Source of the DNA: Apostichopus japonicus
Taxonomy: Eukaryota; Echinodermata; Holothuroidea; Aspidochirotida; Stichopodidae
Reading direction: 5' to 3'
Assembly (NCBI RefSeq): GCF_037975245.1
Contig: NC_092576.1
Location: 36,236,611-36,300,610, forward strand
Length of the DNA stretch: 64,000 nucleotides
Made by a program: the position numbers and the translations under genes. The first letter of the stretch is position 1. Every line of letters begins with the position of its first letter. The notes under the pieces are model-generated. The model searched no databases. It was given only the letters and a program-made list of their open reading frames with translations, and was not told where the DNA came from. Shown in pieces: positions 10,655-22,361 of the stretch.

Positions 10655-11598
10655 TGATCTAGCACTGGCTTGTAATGCATCCTTTAGTTAAACATACAAC
10701 GAAGAGCAGAAGTTTAATTCTGTACCCCTCATCGCGAAAAACTTATTTTGAAAAGTGTTGGTATCCGCCCATTGGGCTGGTATTGTGCTATGAATACACG
10801 GCTATAAAACGATGAAAATATTGACAAACAATATTAGGGGGTTTCCAAAGTAAACAAAATAACACATGTATTGCAACATCGTTAAAACGTTAACCCTCGC
10901 AGACTAATCACATTGTCGGGTATTTGTGAAATAAGGAAATTTCTTTTCCTAACGATTAAGATCTTTCCTGATTAAAGGCGAAATAAAGGTACTTCATCTT
11001 TATATACCTGCTGTATCGTAGTGTGAGATAGATATGCTTCGTGTTCATTCCGGCCAATGTTCAAGTTATATGTACAATTACATTAACGGTTTGAGATTTG
11101 ACTGAATGGTAATCACTAGCAATTCTAAACATCTATTTAATACAGGTCAAATATTGCAGGAAAAAAAACAACAAATTAAATTTTAAAATATGTGTGATGA
11201 TCTTATCGTGTTACATTGAACAGATCGATAGTTTATTTAATATTTCATGGTATTTGGGTGCTACCAGGGACTGGAACGGATAGAGGGATTCATTGAGAAT
11301 ATTTACAGCTTTTTTTTGTGTGTGTTTAAAATGCATTCTCAGGTGTAGCTCACCTACAGTATGTCTGACTTAGCCATCCTCTCAAAATTCACAAGAACAC
11401 GTGACACCATGACAACCCAAAATATTTCAGCAAAAAGAAAGAATATGCATCCCTAGAGACAATAAAGATCTTAGTTAAACGTACTATGGTTGATTATATT
11501 GTGTTTGTTGAAATTGTTACATTCACTAATACACCATTGATATTCTTTTATGCGTTATAGCCTATATATTGTTTTTTAATCGTGTTTGTTTCTTACAG
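10655..11598. other. AT-rich intergenic sequence
   Basis: No gene or repeat unit recognised. Confidence 0.3.
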
Positions 11599-11669
11599 TT
11601 TTCTGGTTTCCTGATGCTCATAAGCCTGATGAACGATATAAGCTTAATCTCGACACTGGTCTTTGGCAA
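11599..11669 (+). other. possible upstream exon
   Basis: TTTCTTACAG precedes 11599 and GTAAGT follows 11669, both strong sites around 71 nt. The exon is open in one frame (FSGFLMLISLMNDISLISTL). That frame would join in phase to the exon at 26639 and stay open into the ATG101 start. It may be a non-coding 5' exon of ATG101, an exon of another gene, or chance. Transcript data are needed to choose. Confidence 0.25.
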
Positions 11670-12019
11670 GTAAGTAATCATATCATCTCCTGTATGATGA
11701 TTATGTTATTATATTTGTTTTAATAACATTTCGATATGTAATTACTAGAATGAGCATGAACATACAACTGGTGTGGTACTTGAGTATCCCCAGACGTTTG
11801 TAATTCAGTGCAAGCCAATGGACACAGCATGGCTTAGTCAAAGTAACATACAGGAAGTAATAACTGTTTAATTGAGTCATATGTCGGTTATCAGTTGATG
11901 GTTTCTGAATGGGAAGTAGTATAAAGAAAGTACTGACATATCGGGTGAGTAGAGACAAGGAAGCAAAACACGTTGAGTGATTGGATGGAAGTTAATAGTA
12001 ACCCTATATTTATAAATAG

Positions 12020-13000
12020 GCTATCTGTGGATTTAACTTATGTAGTAAACAAATATTACTAAACATACACTGAGTGGATTAAAGGGATGTAGTCAACAAA
12101 TATTGCTTAATAGACACTGTGGACTTAAGGGATGTAGTCAACAAATATTACTAACTATATACACAGTGGATTAAAGGGATGTAGTCAACAAATATCACTA
12201 GCATACACGGAGTGGATTAAAGAGATAGGTACAACAAATATTACTAAATATTCACTGGATGGATTAAAGGGATGTAGTCAACAAATATTGCCAAATATAC
12301 ACTGTGGATTTAAGGGATATAGTCAACATGTTGTCAATAAATATCACTTACATTCACTGAGTGGATTAGAGTGATGTAGTCAACATATATAACTAAATAA
12401 ACACTGGATGTATTAAAGGGATGTAGTCAACAAATCTTACTAAATATGCACTGAGTGGATTAAAGGGATGTAGTCAACAAACATTACTAAATAAACACTG
12501 AGTGGATTCAAGAGATGTAGTCAACAAATATTACTTAACATAAACTGAGTGGAATATAGTGATGTAGTCAACAAATATTACTAAACAAGCAATTGGTGAA
12601 TTAAAGGGATATAGTAAAGAAATATTACTAAACATACAATGAGTGGATTAAAGGGATGTAGTCAACAAATATTACTAAATAAACACTGGATGTATTAAAG
12701 GGATGTAGTCAACAAATCTTACTAAATATGCACTGAGTGGATTAAAGGGATGTAGTCAACAAACATTACTAAATAAACACTGAGTGGATTCAAGAGATGT
12801 AGTCAACAAATATTACTTAACATAAACTGAGTGGAATATAGTGATGTAGTCAACAAATATTACTAAACAAGCAATTGGTGAATTAAAGGGATATAGTAAA
12901 GAAATATTACTAAACATACAATGAGTGGATTAAAGGGATGTAGTCAACAAATATTACTAAATATTCATTGGATGGATTAAATTGATGCAGTCAACACATA
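12020..13000. repeat. 47-bp satellite with 282-bp higher-order unit
   Basis: About 21 copies of a unit like GGATTAAAGGGATGTAGTCA followed by ACAAATATTACTAAATA and CACTGAGT. Segments 12392-12673 and 12674-12955 are nearly identical, giving a higher-order period of 282 bases, exactly six 47-bp units. Weaker copies decay to about 13160. Confidence 0.9.
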
Positions 13001-13160
13001 TTTCAAAATTTGGACTGAAATGATACATACAATTGGTTTATCAAAAACCAAAAAAAAAATCATGCAATCAATGGACTTAAATTGACTTTATCAACACTGA
13101 ATGAGGTACATTAACGTTATGTGGTGAGCAATCATTGCTAAAGATTGAATGAGTGGATTG

Positions 13161-14389
13161 GATCGATATAACTATTTTACATGATTATTCACTGTGTTGT
13201 CAACAGAACAATGTGGTGGATGCTTGGTCTGTTACTTTTCTCTTGCTCAAGTTCAGGATCAGTGAATTTCTAGCAAATAAACAATATATTACAGAACATA
13301 TGCCGTACATAGTGTAAGTTGTTTTACGTGAAGTCTAATTATCGACACAATGTTACAAACGCATACAGCAACGAGTAAATAAGGGGGACTGGGGTTCGTG
13401 GAGTCTATAGTCCGCTCGAGTACTGGGTCATTTTGGGAATTGCTCGGGAAAATTTGGAGTTGGCAAGGGGCAATATGGTATATGGACAGTGCAAACACGA
13501 AGGCAAGGAACGAAAACTGACTTGAGATACTGTACTAGTAATGATTCAGTGTGTGGAACAGGGAATTAGTGCACGAGTTTGGTCCAGTTAGGTCATCTAT
13601 AGAATTGGCAATTGAATGTAGCATATGGCTTTAATTAATCATTCCATAAGTCTGGATGAAGTTCCAATGTAGTAAACACAGGTTACAAACCGTTTAATGG
13701 GAATAGTATAAAGTGTTGTAACAGTCACCGAGGTAAAGTGATAAAGTATTATTATACTAATATTACATACCTAACAGTGAGAGGTTTAAAGTCATGTAGA
13801 GAACAAATATAACTAAACAATCATTTAAATATTGGTTTAAATGGCAAACTGAACACAAACTTCTCATCATCCAATGAGAAGAGTAAAGTGATAGTAATCA
13901 ATTATATATCTCCAACAATCCAATCAAGAACTCGGTAATTAAAGGTACATTAAAACAAAACACATATATCGGTACTTATCTATATTAGCGACTGAAAGTA
14001 ATTTAGTCAAATCAGTATAATGAATCATCAAGCAGAAATATCATATTAATGTATTCCCTTCTTAACATAATATTTATCATTGATGGTAAGGATTAAATGT
14101 TTAAAGAAGAAGCAACAGTAACTTATTAGTAAACATTAGCCCTTTGTATTATAGTTGCCACTCTTATAAATCCAAAATCGTAAATTTATGATTACCCCCA
14201 CCCCCACCCCACTCTGACTAGGCCCACTCCGCAAAAACACAACCCCAACACAATGTAACTGACTATGCCTATCACCAACGCATTCTATTTGAATGAGTTT
14301 TCTTCTTCTTCTTCTTTATCCTGTAGAAGAAAGGAACCTGGTAGATGAATTCAACAAGCACTTGTTTCTGAAGACAACCTGATATGATC
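13161..14389. other. AT-rich sequence, no gene
   Basis: Nothing coding recognised. A short TTC repeat lies near 14297-14312, just before the LINE fragment. Confidence 0.3.
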
Positions 14390-14990
14390 CTCCTTGCAAT
14401 CTCAGCAATTCCAGCGCCTTCAAAATAAAGCTGCACGTTTGGTGTTTTCTTGTGGACACAATTGGCACTCTTCCCAGCTAATGTGTACTCCATCTACACT
14501 GGCTGCCGGTGAAGGACAGGATTAGTATACAACATCCTTTTATATGTTTTTAAATCTCTGCGTGGTGATCACCAAGGGAGCCTCGAGGCTCCCAGCTATC
14601 TGATTAATGTTCTTGCTTTGTATAATGCTCCTCTAAGTAATGTCGATGGTTTGAGACGTAGAATCTGCTCCTCATCTGATACCACCAGACTCATGAGTCC
14701 ATACTCAAAGCGTAAAACTGGTGATAAATCTTTTCAAGTTATCGGTCCCCGCCTCTGGAACCAGCTACCTGTGGGTATTCGTGAAGCGGTTTACGTCTCG
14801 GTCTTCAAAGGTCTCATGAAAACATATTTATTTACAGCGCAGTAATGTTTGTATATTTTGCTTGTGTTTAAGATTGGTGTTTGTTTTTATTGTGTATTGT
14901 GTAAGTTATTTTTGTTTCTGTAAAGCGCTGTGATCTATTGTAGAGCACTCTATCAAATACATAGTAATAATAATAATAATAATAAATGTT
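14390..14990 (+). mobile_element. CR1/L2-like LINE, 3' end
   Basis: This is the 5'-truncated end of a reverse-transcriptase frame. An early piece reads LQSQQFQRLQNKAARLVF. After a frameshift near 14500 the frame reads KSLRGDHQG, APSYLINVL, RRRICSSSDTTRL and finally FQVIGPRLWNQLPVGIREAV...KTYLFTAQ, with stop near 14843. This run of motifs is typical of the C-terminus of CR1/L2-clade proteins. The 3' UTR contains TGTAAAGCGCTGTGATCTATTGTAGAGC and ends in a (TAA)n tail at about 14963-14985, as expected for these elements. The frameshift and truncation mean it is dead. Confidence 0.85.
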
Positions 14991-15322
14991 CAGTACTATA
15001 CACCAAGGAAGATGACTAAATCACAGAACTGTTAACAGTGGCGATAAAATACAGGAAGTGAAGCATAAACACATCCATCATGATGTCACCAGTAATTGAT
15101 AAAACCTAGGCCCTCGGTATCTATATTCTCTTTGGCATGCATCCCTACCTTACCCCCTCGCTACCTCTTCTCTCTAACATAGTGCCCCTATAGTCTGATC
15201 TCGAACTAGCCTCGCTGCCCTCTTTTCATTTACCTTTAGTGGTGTAAGAGTTATAATCCACCCTAAATTCACCGAAAACTGCGAACTGCGAAAGAACGAA
15301 CTTAGTGGGTGAGGGAATTTGG

Positions 15323-15325
<3 letters not shown>

Positions 15326-15402
<77 letters not shown>
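15326..15402. repeat. (TA)n microsatellite
   Basis: Nearly pure TA repeat of about 38 units. Confidence 0.95.
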
Positions 15403-15405
<3 letters not shown>

Positions 15406-18400
15406 GTGAGGTGTGACAAAACAGTGGCCATCCTCCTCTTTATTTTTTTTTTCACTTTTATCACCATCACTGTTTTTATATATTGTGTAGATATTTCTTT
15501 ATATATCTTGTTTAGGGGACTTCTCTATAAACCTGTTTTTTTTTTCTCATTAAAATCACCGTAATCGTTTTTAACTATCTAGGTTTTATGCTGATATTTC
15601 TAATTTCTTTATTCAGTTAAAAATTATTGTCTGATATTACTTCATCGGTATTTCTTCCTCTACCGATAATAGAGAATGAAACATTAATGTCAGAATGACG
15701 TACTAAGCAATAAGTTACACTCGAAAAGAGAAAACACATGTGTGACAAAAAAAATCAACATTTTTATGAAATTGTACTTGATGGAGTAATTACAAAGAAA
15801 ATGGAATATAGATGACTTTGGCTGCCTCGGTTTTGAGATTTCACATTGTGACACAGGTATAGTTTAATAGAAGGTTACGTAACACTGTAGATAAAGTTAA
15901 AGTTCGTGGTAGTGGTAGAGAGACGGTACTTTCAGGTTTTCAAGGTGTAATTGAACTTGTTTTAGCAGTGGTGTGGGTGTCAAATAAGTACAAACACCAC
16001 CAACATGACACCAGGAATATTGAAGAATGAACTCTCTCATTAACAGTCTTTATGGAGTTTACATCTGTGGCAATTACTTTAGCGATTTCGGTTGTGATAT
16101 AAATATAGTACTTGGAGAACGATAACCGGTATGTGAGTGAATATGGATGGTGTCAGTCAAGGATTCAGTGTTGGAGTAGAGAGTATATGACGATTTAATT
16201 ACGTCGTCGACATGTCCACAGAATCAGTATGTCTTCTCATCTCTTGGAAAATTACAAGTATCTTACGATTTAGAACAAAAAGAAAATCAAAAACTTCACA
16301 AGAAAATGTGTAAAAAATGACGAAAATAAAAATTGGTAGAATACACATTTCAGAGGAGTGATACAACTATTAAATTATGTAGACACTTTTATTTCCATAT
16401 ACAATTAAGTGTAAAAGTAAGTTTCCTAACGAATCATGAATTTAAAAATTAAGAACAAGAATTATCCATTCTTTACATTGTAATTCATTTTAAATGTATA
16501 TATTTATTTTTTCGAATTAATGAACTTTGTTGATATAAGTGTAAACTCTTTGATGTATTTTGTATATGTCATACAAAATATTAAGGAATGACAATATTGT
16601 GAGAGTGTTCGGCTTCTTAACGTTTTCTGTAAAATATCCATTGAATAGACACAAATATTAGGACAATATTAATATGTGATTGTTGGTAAATTGTACTATA
16701 GTCTTTGTAAATTATACTTATCTTTGACTGATTTCCCAGAACCGCATGTAATCTTATATGAACGGTTGTCATATTACCCTACTCTGATTGGTGGAAAGTG
16801 AACATGTGATGGTTATACTTCAACCTTTTTTTCTCAAACGACGATTTTTCATTGAGCGTAAAAATCATAAGTAAAGGTTAAAGTAAATCTTCTGTGAATT
16901 TACTATTTACTTCATTAACACCTTAATTTTGTTTGTGTTTTCATTTCTAATTCGTCGTCCCGCGTGATATCACCAACTTTAAAATAGGGCCTTACTTGAC
17001 CAGAAGTTAAAGGTCAAAAGGTCAATTAATTGATAGACCCGTTCAGAAATATTCTCTACGGATGTACGGAAGTGCATAAATGAGCGGAGATGTAAAACTT
17101 CGAAACAGGTGATTAGGTTAATGGACGATTCATGTTACACGGCATGGTGGGGACTCACATATGTCCTGACGAGGTATGGGTGTCAGGGAACTTGATGCGC
17201 AGCGTCAATAGCCAATGACTCTGTGCATGAGAAAACGCGTAGTTTGACGGGCACCGTAGTTGTAGCGGACAGATGCACGGACAACGTTCCAACCCGTTGG
17301 TATATATGCTATGTTGTATATTAATTCTGTAATGAATAAATTAAATCAATTCATGTGCTGCTGCTTCCTCATTTATTACCAAGCAAGACATTTACACTAT
17401 TTCAGTGCCGTGCGCAAAGGATCACCGGGAAAATACCCCCAACCCCTTCTCACAAACAAACATCCTATCATCATTCGGGTAAAATGTGCAGTCGGGTCAT
17501 TTAAACATTCAACCGGGAAAATGAGTTCACAACTCCGGGTGCATACCCCACCACTTCCACCTGCCCGTCCCTTTTCAGCCTCACACAAAATATTTATTAG
17601 TGTAACCTTGGTTTTAAAGAGATAGTAATATAGACCTAAGTTAAGTCATACTTAGGATAAATGCACCATTTGATGTCTACAATTTGATTTTTTTGCTGGA
17701 TGAGGGGGGGGGGGGGTGGAGGGTGCACCCATACCCCTAAAATTGGAGTAGGATTTACAGATCCCAAGGTTGCACCCCTCTTTTATAAAATCATTGATTC
17801 GCCTCTAGACGTACTTCAACTTCCGTAAAGTTTCAGACCCATAAGATAACCAGTCGGGAGATGAAAGAATTCCTCCAACCCCAACATCTGTTAACCTTCC
17901 ATCTGAATCCGGTGCGCTCCCTATAACTGTTTGTAAATGTCGACTCGTTCGAACAAACATACTCTTACCAAAAATGGTGTTATTGGATGTATTACTGTGA
18001 CTAAGCCCTAATAACTCAACCTTAAGGTCAGGAAATATAAAAACAATTGTATAGTTTTACAGAGGTAGCATTCGGGGGAGGGGGGGGGGGGTGCAGGCGG
18101 TGTACTGTCATTTTGTAACGCATACCCATCGCCGTTGCCCCTCCATCTCCCCTCCTCCACCCCACACGACAATATTGACTGTATGAACACAGCGGACACA
18201 TAGTCGTAACAAAGCTATGAAACGCCCGCAGTAAATACTACGAACCCGGATGTCTTGTAGACCAACTTTTGGTCATTGATCATTCCTGTATGTCTTACAC
18301 ATATATACGTAAATCTGATGCATATACATACATAGGCTACATACATAATATATACTTACGTGACGTACATTTTATATACATATGCTATAGAGAGGAAATT

Positions 18401-18599
18401 GGGAAGTTTTGAAACTGTTCATCGTAGCCATAGAGACAAGGGAGGGGGGGGGGGGTATCAAAAAGGGACCATCATGACACTATCTAAGCGGAACGCTACC
18501 AAAGGTTTGCACGTAGCTTAGCTAGGAAAGTTTTGCCCAAAAAAAGCCTCCTAGATTGCCGGAATTGGCACTTCCCAGGCACTTGTAAATTGCATCTTC
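15403..18599. other. AT-rich non-coding region with G runs
   Basis: No supported gene. G runs occur at 17704-17716 (13), 18080-18091 (12) and 18444-18455 (12). The open frame at 17311-17625 shows no known domain. Confidence 0.3.
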
Positions 18600-19860
18600 A
18601 CGTTCATTATTTTGAAATCTTATGATTTAGAAATTTACACTTCCAAACTTAAAAGGTAAATTAGAAGAAAAAAATCGGTTAAAATCACCTTGTAGCAGAG
18701 AAGTAGGACTTTACATTACTTTAAAAGCTCTGCTTAATTTGTTTATACAATGTGAATTGAAGATGTTCAAATTTACGCCACAGGGAATTATGATGGTAGC
18801 CGTAGCCTACATACGCTGAGGGGAAGTTAGGTGTCAATTAATTTGTACGTTTGCTTTATCATTATTTGTTTGACATGCCAAAAAGGGGCACAGGCCTACT
18901 AGGGGGAGCTGTCAACGAGCTGAATGGGTGTGCCGTGTAGGGGAACTGGGGGCCACACCCCATATAATTAGTATGTCAAAAAAGGCCCAATCTGTAGGTA
19001 TATACTTATATTCGCAGTGATTCAACATTCTAAGTTAAAACATTGAGACACTGATATAGGGGTTAACACTGTAGCTGATGGCCTATATCAAACACATATA
19101 TAGATGTAACACATATATTTATGAACCGTAGTTTCACATTAGACAGCTACACTTTTCACGTAGTTTAAATTGAAATGTCTACGTTTATTTTTATTCTAAC
19201 AACACTCGTAAAAACCAAATGCGAGATTAGCGGATAAAATAATCCTTGTGTCCTGTTTGAGCGCCATTCCTAAATTCGAGCCTAGAATCTTCAGGTTGCA
19301 ACCTGAGTGCATGCACTCTACTGACTAACGAAACTTGAAGAAATGTTATGAACAATTCGCTAAAACTAACTGAAATGCGCATACTAACCAGGCGTTCATA
19401 TTATCGTAGGCCTACTTTCATTTAGGAAGTGGAAATCTCAGGGGCAGGCTACAGCTACGAACCTGTTACATTCCTTTCGACAGTATTTATTTTGAAGAAG
19501 TGTGGTGTGATACTACGGACCTTCTCATCACCTCTATTTACGATTTCGCAATGTTAGAACGTTGCACAATTTGCAGAGTAATGCGATACAACGTGGCAAC
19601 ATAACGTTTTGCGAATGTTATAATTTTATATTGCGTAGGAATAAATACACGAGTAACTGAAATAATATTCTCAGATCTCAGATTCGAGAAAGAATCATTA
19701 AGTCGATTATTTTCTTGTGATGTGATGGTTGTATTAGCTACCGTAAGTAGACGTGTGAAATTTTCCAAGTAATTACCCCTTTCTGGCTAATCCATTTCCC
19801 GGGTTTTTCATAAATGCAAGTGCATCCTTCTTGTGGAAAGACTGCAAGTTATAGAAAACA
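18600..19860 (+). repeat. dispersed repeat, copy A
   Basis: It aligns along its length with 62717-64000. Shared landmarks are AGAAATTTACACTTCCAAA, ATGGTAGCCGTAGCC, TTATATTCGCAGTGA, TATAGGGGTTAA, TATGAACCGTAG, ACAACGTGGCAACATAACGT and GCATCCTTCTTGTG. Substitutions and small indels separate the copies, so they are old. A tRNA-like segment in minus orientation (about 19262-19340, B-box-like GGCTCGAATTTAGG) lies inside. No coding frame is conserved between the copies. Confidence 0.8.
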
Positions 19861-20341
19861 TTCTCTTGGTCGTTATTTCAAGATGTAAGTTGTATCACAT
19901 GAGGATCATTATGTATAGGCTATATCAGTTGGGAGTCTGACCCCGTGACCTCGAAGAATGATCAACGATCACGCATATCATTAAATTTGAATTTGCCCGC
20001 ATTTTACGTAAAGTCGGTCCTACGTTTCACTCACAGAATTTACAGACATTAATAGTTTACAACTTACCGGAACCTCACAGAATGGATTAAAAGTAATTCC
20101 AATGTATGGTAGGGCAAAGATACCCGAGAAAAAATCAACGAAAACCTATGAAACAACGATTGCAATCAAACTTCGTCCTCACACATGTATTCCTAACTGA
20201 CACAAAATAGGTCAAAACGAACCAACGAAAGAGAGTTACAGCAAAAAAGTTCTCCCATTTGTGGATTCTGTACTCTCCTACATGATGCTGTAAAGATTAG
20301 GTGAAATGGTTGTCTAAGACGGCCAGTCACAAAACGATTAC

Positions 20342-20375
20342 CTCGTCTCGGCGATTTTGTTGCTGTCGCCGCCAT
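20342..20375 (-). CDS. possible first coding exon, unknown gene
   Basis: Reading on the minus strand, AAAATGGCGGCGACAGC opens a CpG-rich 34-nt segment coding MAATATKSPRR. It is followed by a GTAATC donor. The ATG context and CpG density look like a genuine first exon, but no downstream exon was found, so this is a weak call. Confidence 0.25.
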
Positions 20376-21890
20376 TTTGAAATTAGGTAGACTTTCGCCA
20401 AGCCGTTTGCATGCTATGGGCTACTACCGACAAGACTTCAATCAAATCGTTTTCAATGTAGTGGAACCCATTCCTTTAGTGTACGGTCTATTAGGAATGT
20501 TAGGTTTTGTGGCGTAATTTAAGTTGTGCAAAGGTTTGGAAGAAATTTTGACCCAAATTCTAATATATGATTAGGTAAAATGTGAAATTACTGAGAGCTG
20601 CGTATGGGAGGGGTAAGAGAGACAAAATGGGGAGGGGGCAAGGGAGATGGTGTTTCCTTTCTAGCTAAATTAATGGTGGTAACTATTAAGGTAACACAAA
20701 TTTTCCTGAGTCTGTTGTCAAAACTGAAGGGGTCATACCACATGTCGAATATACAAAGGTAACATGGCCTAGGCCAAACCTTATTTCTAGTTGTTTTCTA
20801 AGCAACTTCCAACAATTCCGAATGATTTATACCTACAATACCAAATGATTTATACTTACCCACTTACCATAATTCCACAGTAGCCCTTACTCAGTGAGAT
20901 TCTGCAAAGCTGGGTACTCATCTGTTGCTTATATTCATCAATAAATATCAGTTAACAGTTTTCCAGTCAATACCAATCCTTGTTTGGTTCATGTATCACA
21001 CTACATAACCACTTGTCAATATTGGAGTTAAGTACTGTGGCTTGGGTAGGGGTGTGTTGTTTAGGGGAGGTGTGTGGTGTTTTTAGGGGTTTTGGGGGAG
21101 GGAATGTGGTGCTTAGCGGATTTGGGGAAGGGTTTTGAGTTTCCCAGCTTTGGGATGGGTGTGGTGTTCACCAGCTTTGGGAAGAGTTAGGGTATTTTGG
21201 AGGGATGAGGTGGTTTTGCCACATATGGGGACTTTAATTAAAAGCGGACTTTCAGTACACAGGACGTGTTTGGATACATTACCTTCTATGGATACTCTGA
21301 CCAAATATTTTGAGTAGGGCTGTTTTCTTTTTCTTTTGCACATGCATAGTAGAACATTAGTCAACAGTGGAAATAGAGTTGCCTGGTCTTTTATTGATTT
21401 TATAACTGTAACAATAAGGCACTTTAAGCAACAGAAAAAAGAAAACAAAAACATTTGGTGTGACACTTTCCATGAAAGAACATGTTTTAATGTCCTGTGA
21501 AAATATGGGCATGAAATATAAATTACTTCGATCACTTCAAAGTGAAATACTTTGTTCAAATGGAAGGAATAGCTTAACAAAATTTGAATACTTCTTGAAA
21601 TGAAACACACTTCATACTGTGAAGACTTCATACAATAATATTGTCTGAAAAAAAATCACACACAATGTCAAGTGCATTATGACTGGAAGGGGTATTTCAA
21701 GGTGGCATAGTGAAGGCATGACATAGCAACAACAGTTCAGGTGGAAGGATGGATAGTTTTGTAACTTTGAAATGGTGAGACATACCTGTGACATATAGCA
21801 TAAGATATAGCATAAGATTAAAATTAAAAGACAAATATATAAAAGTAAAAGGTAAGAGTAGAAACTAGAAAGTAAATAAATAAGCCCAAA
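20376..21890. other. intergenic, G-rich island
   Basis: No gene supported. At 21060-21200 the plus strand has repeated GTGTGGTGTTTAGGGG/TTTGGGG phrases with several G tracts, a possible quadruplex former. Minus-strand open frames at 21113-21631 and 21612-21941 are hydrophobic, low-complexity and without motifs. Confidence 0.3.
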
Positions 21891-21900
21891 CTTGACATAT

Positions 21901-22361
21901 AACTTTAACAACCTGGTCTTCTTCAGAAATAGGAGCACCAATAGCAGCCCAACGATCCATAATTCCTTTCATATAATTCAAATTATTTCCAACTGACTTG
22001 CCCATCTGCCATTTCAGTTCTGAGGTACTTTTTCTTGAGCTGAATTTTGTTGGTTAGAGAATCCTTTTCGAACAGAGTACGCAAGGCATCCTAAGCATCA
22101 CTTGGTTTGTCACTTGTTGTAATTAATTCCAGCTGACTAGAGCTATTGCAAGCACAATGGTGAAAAATGCCAGTTGTGTCTTTTTCAAGTTTGCACTCTT
22201 CTACTTCTCACATACAGTAACCCCCAACTTTCCTGAGCCATCCTCATAGCCCACAGGTCTTTTGCAAGAAACAAATGTCTCATCTGGAAATTCCATGTCA
22301 GCCAGTTCGAGCCATCCATTTTGTTAATTTTCCACGTCATATCTTCTGTTGTTCCAGCCAT
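21901..22361 (-). pseudogene. decayed Copia-type retrotransposon gag
   Basis: From an ATG at 22361 the minus strand reads MAGTTEDMTWKINKMDGSNW, then TWNFQMRHLFLAKDLWAM. After frame changes and stops it reads FEKDSLTNKIQLKKKYLRTEM and then a segment equivalent to NYMKGIMDRWAAIGAPISEEDQVV. That order (WKI-K-DGSNW, LKKK, IGAPISEEDQV) is the hallmark of the Ty1/copia gag (UBN2-type) domain. At least two frameshifts and internal stops are present. No pol domain or LTR was found, so this is an isolated fragment. Confidence 0.8.

Noticed and set aside
17403-17813. another hAT element starting CAGTGCCGTGCGCAAAGG
   Set aside because: No matching inverted end or 8-bp duplication could be found.
21113-21941. 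membrane protein genes on the minus strand
   Set aside because: Hydrophobic low-complexity translation of AT-rich DNA next to a decayed gag, with no motif or splice support.
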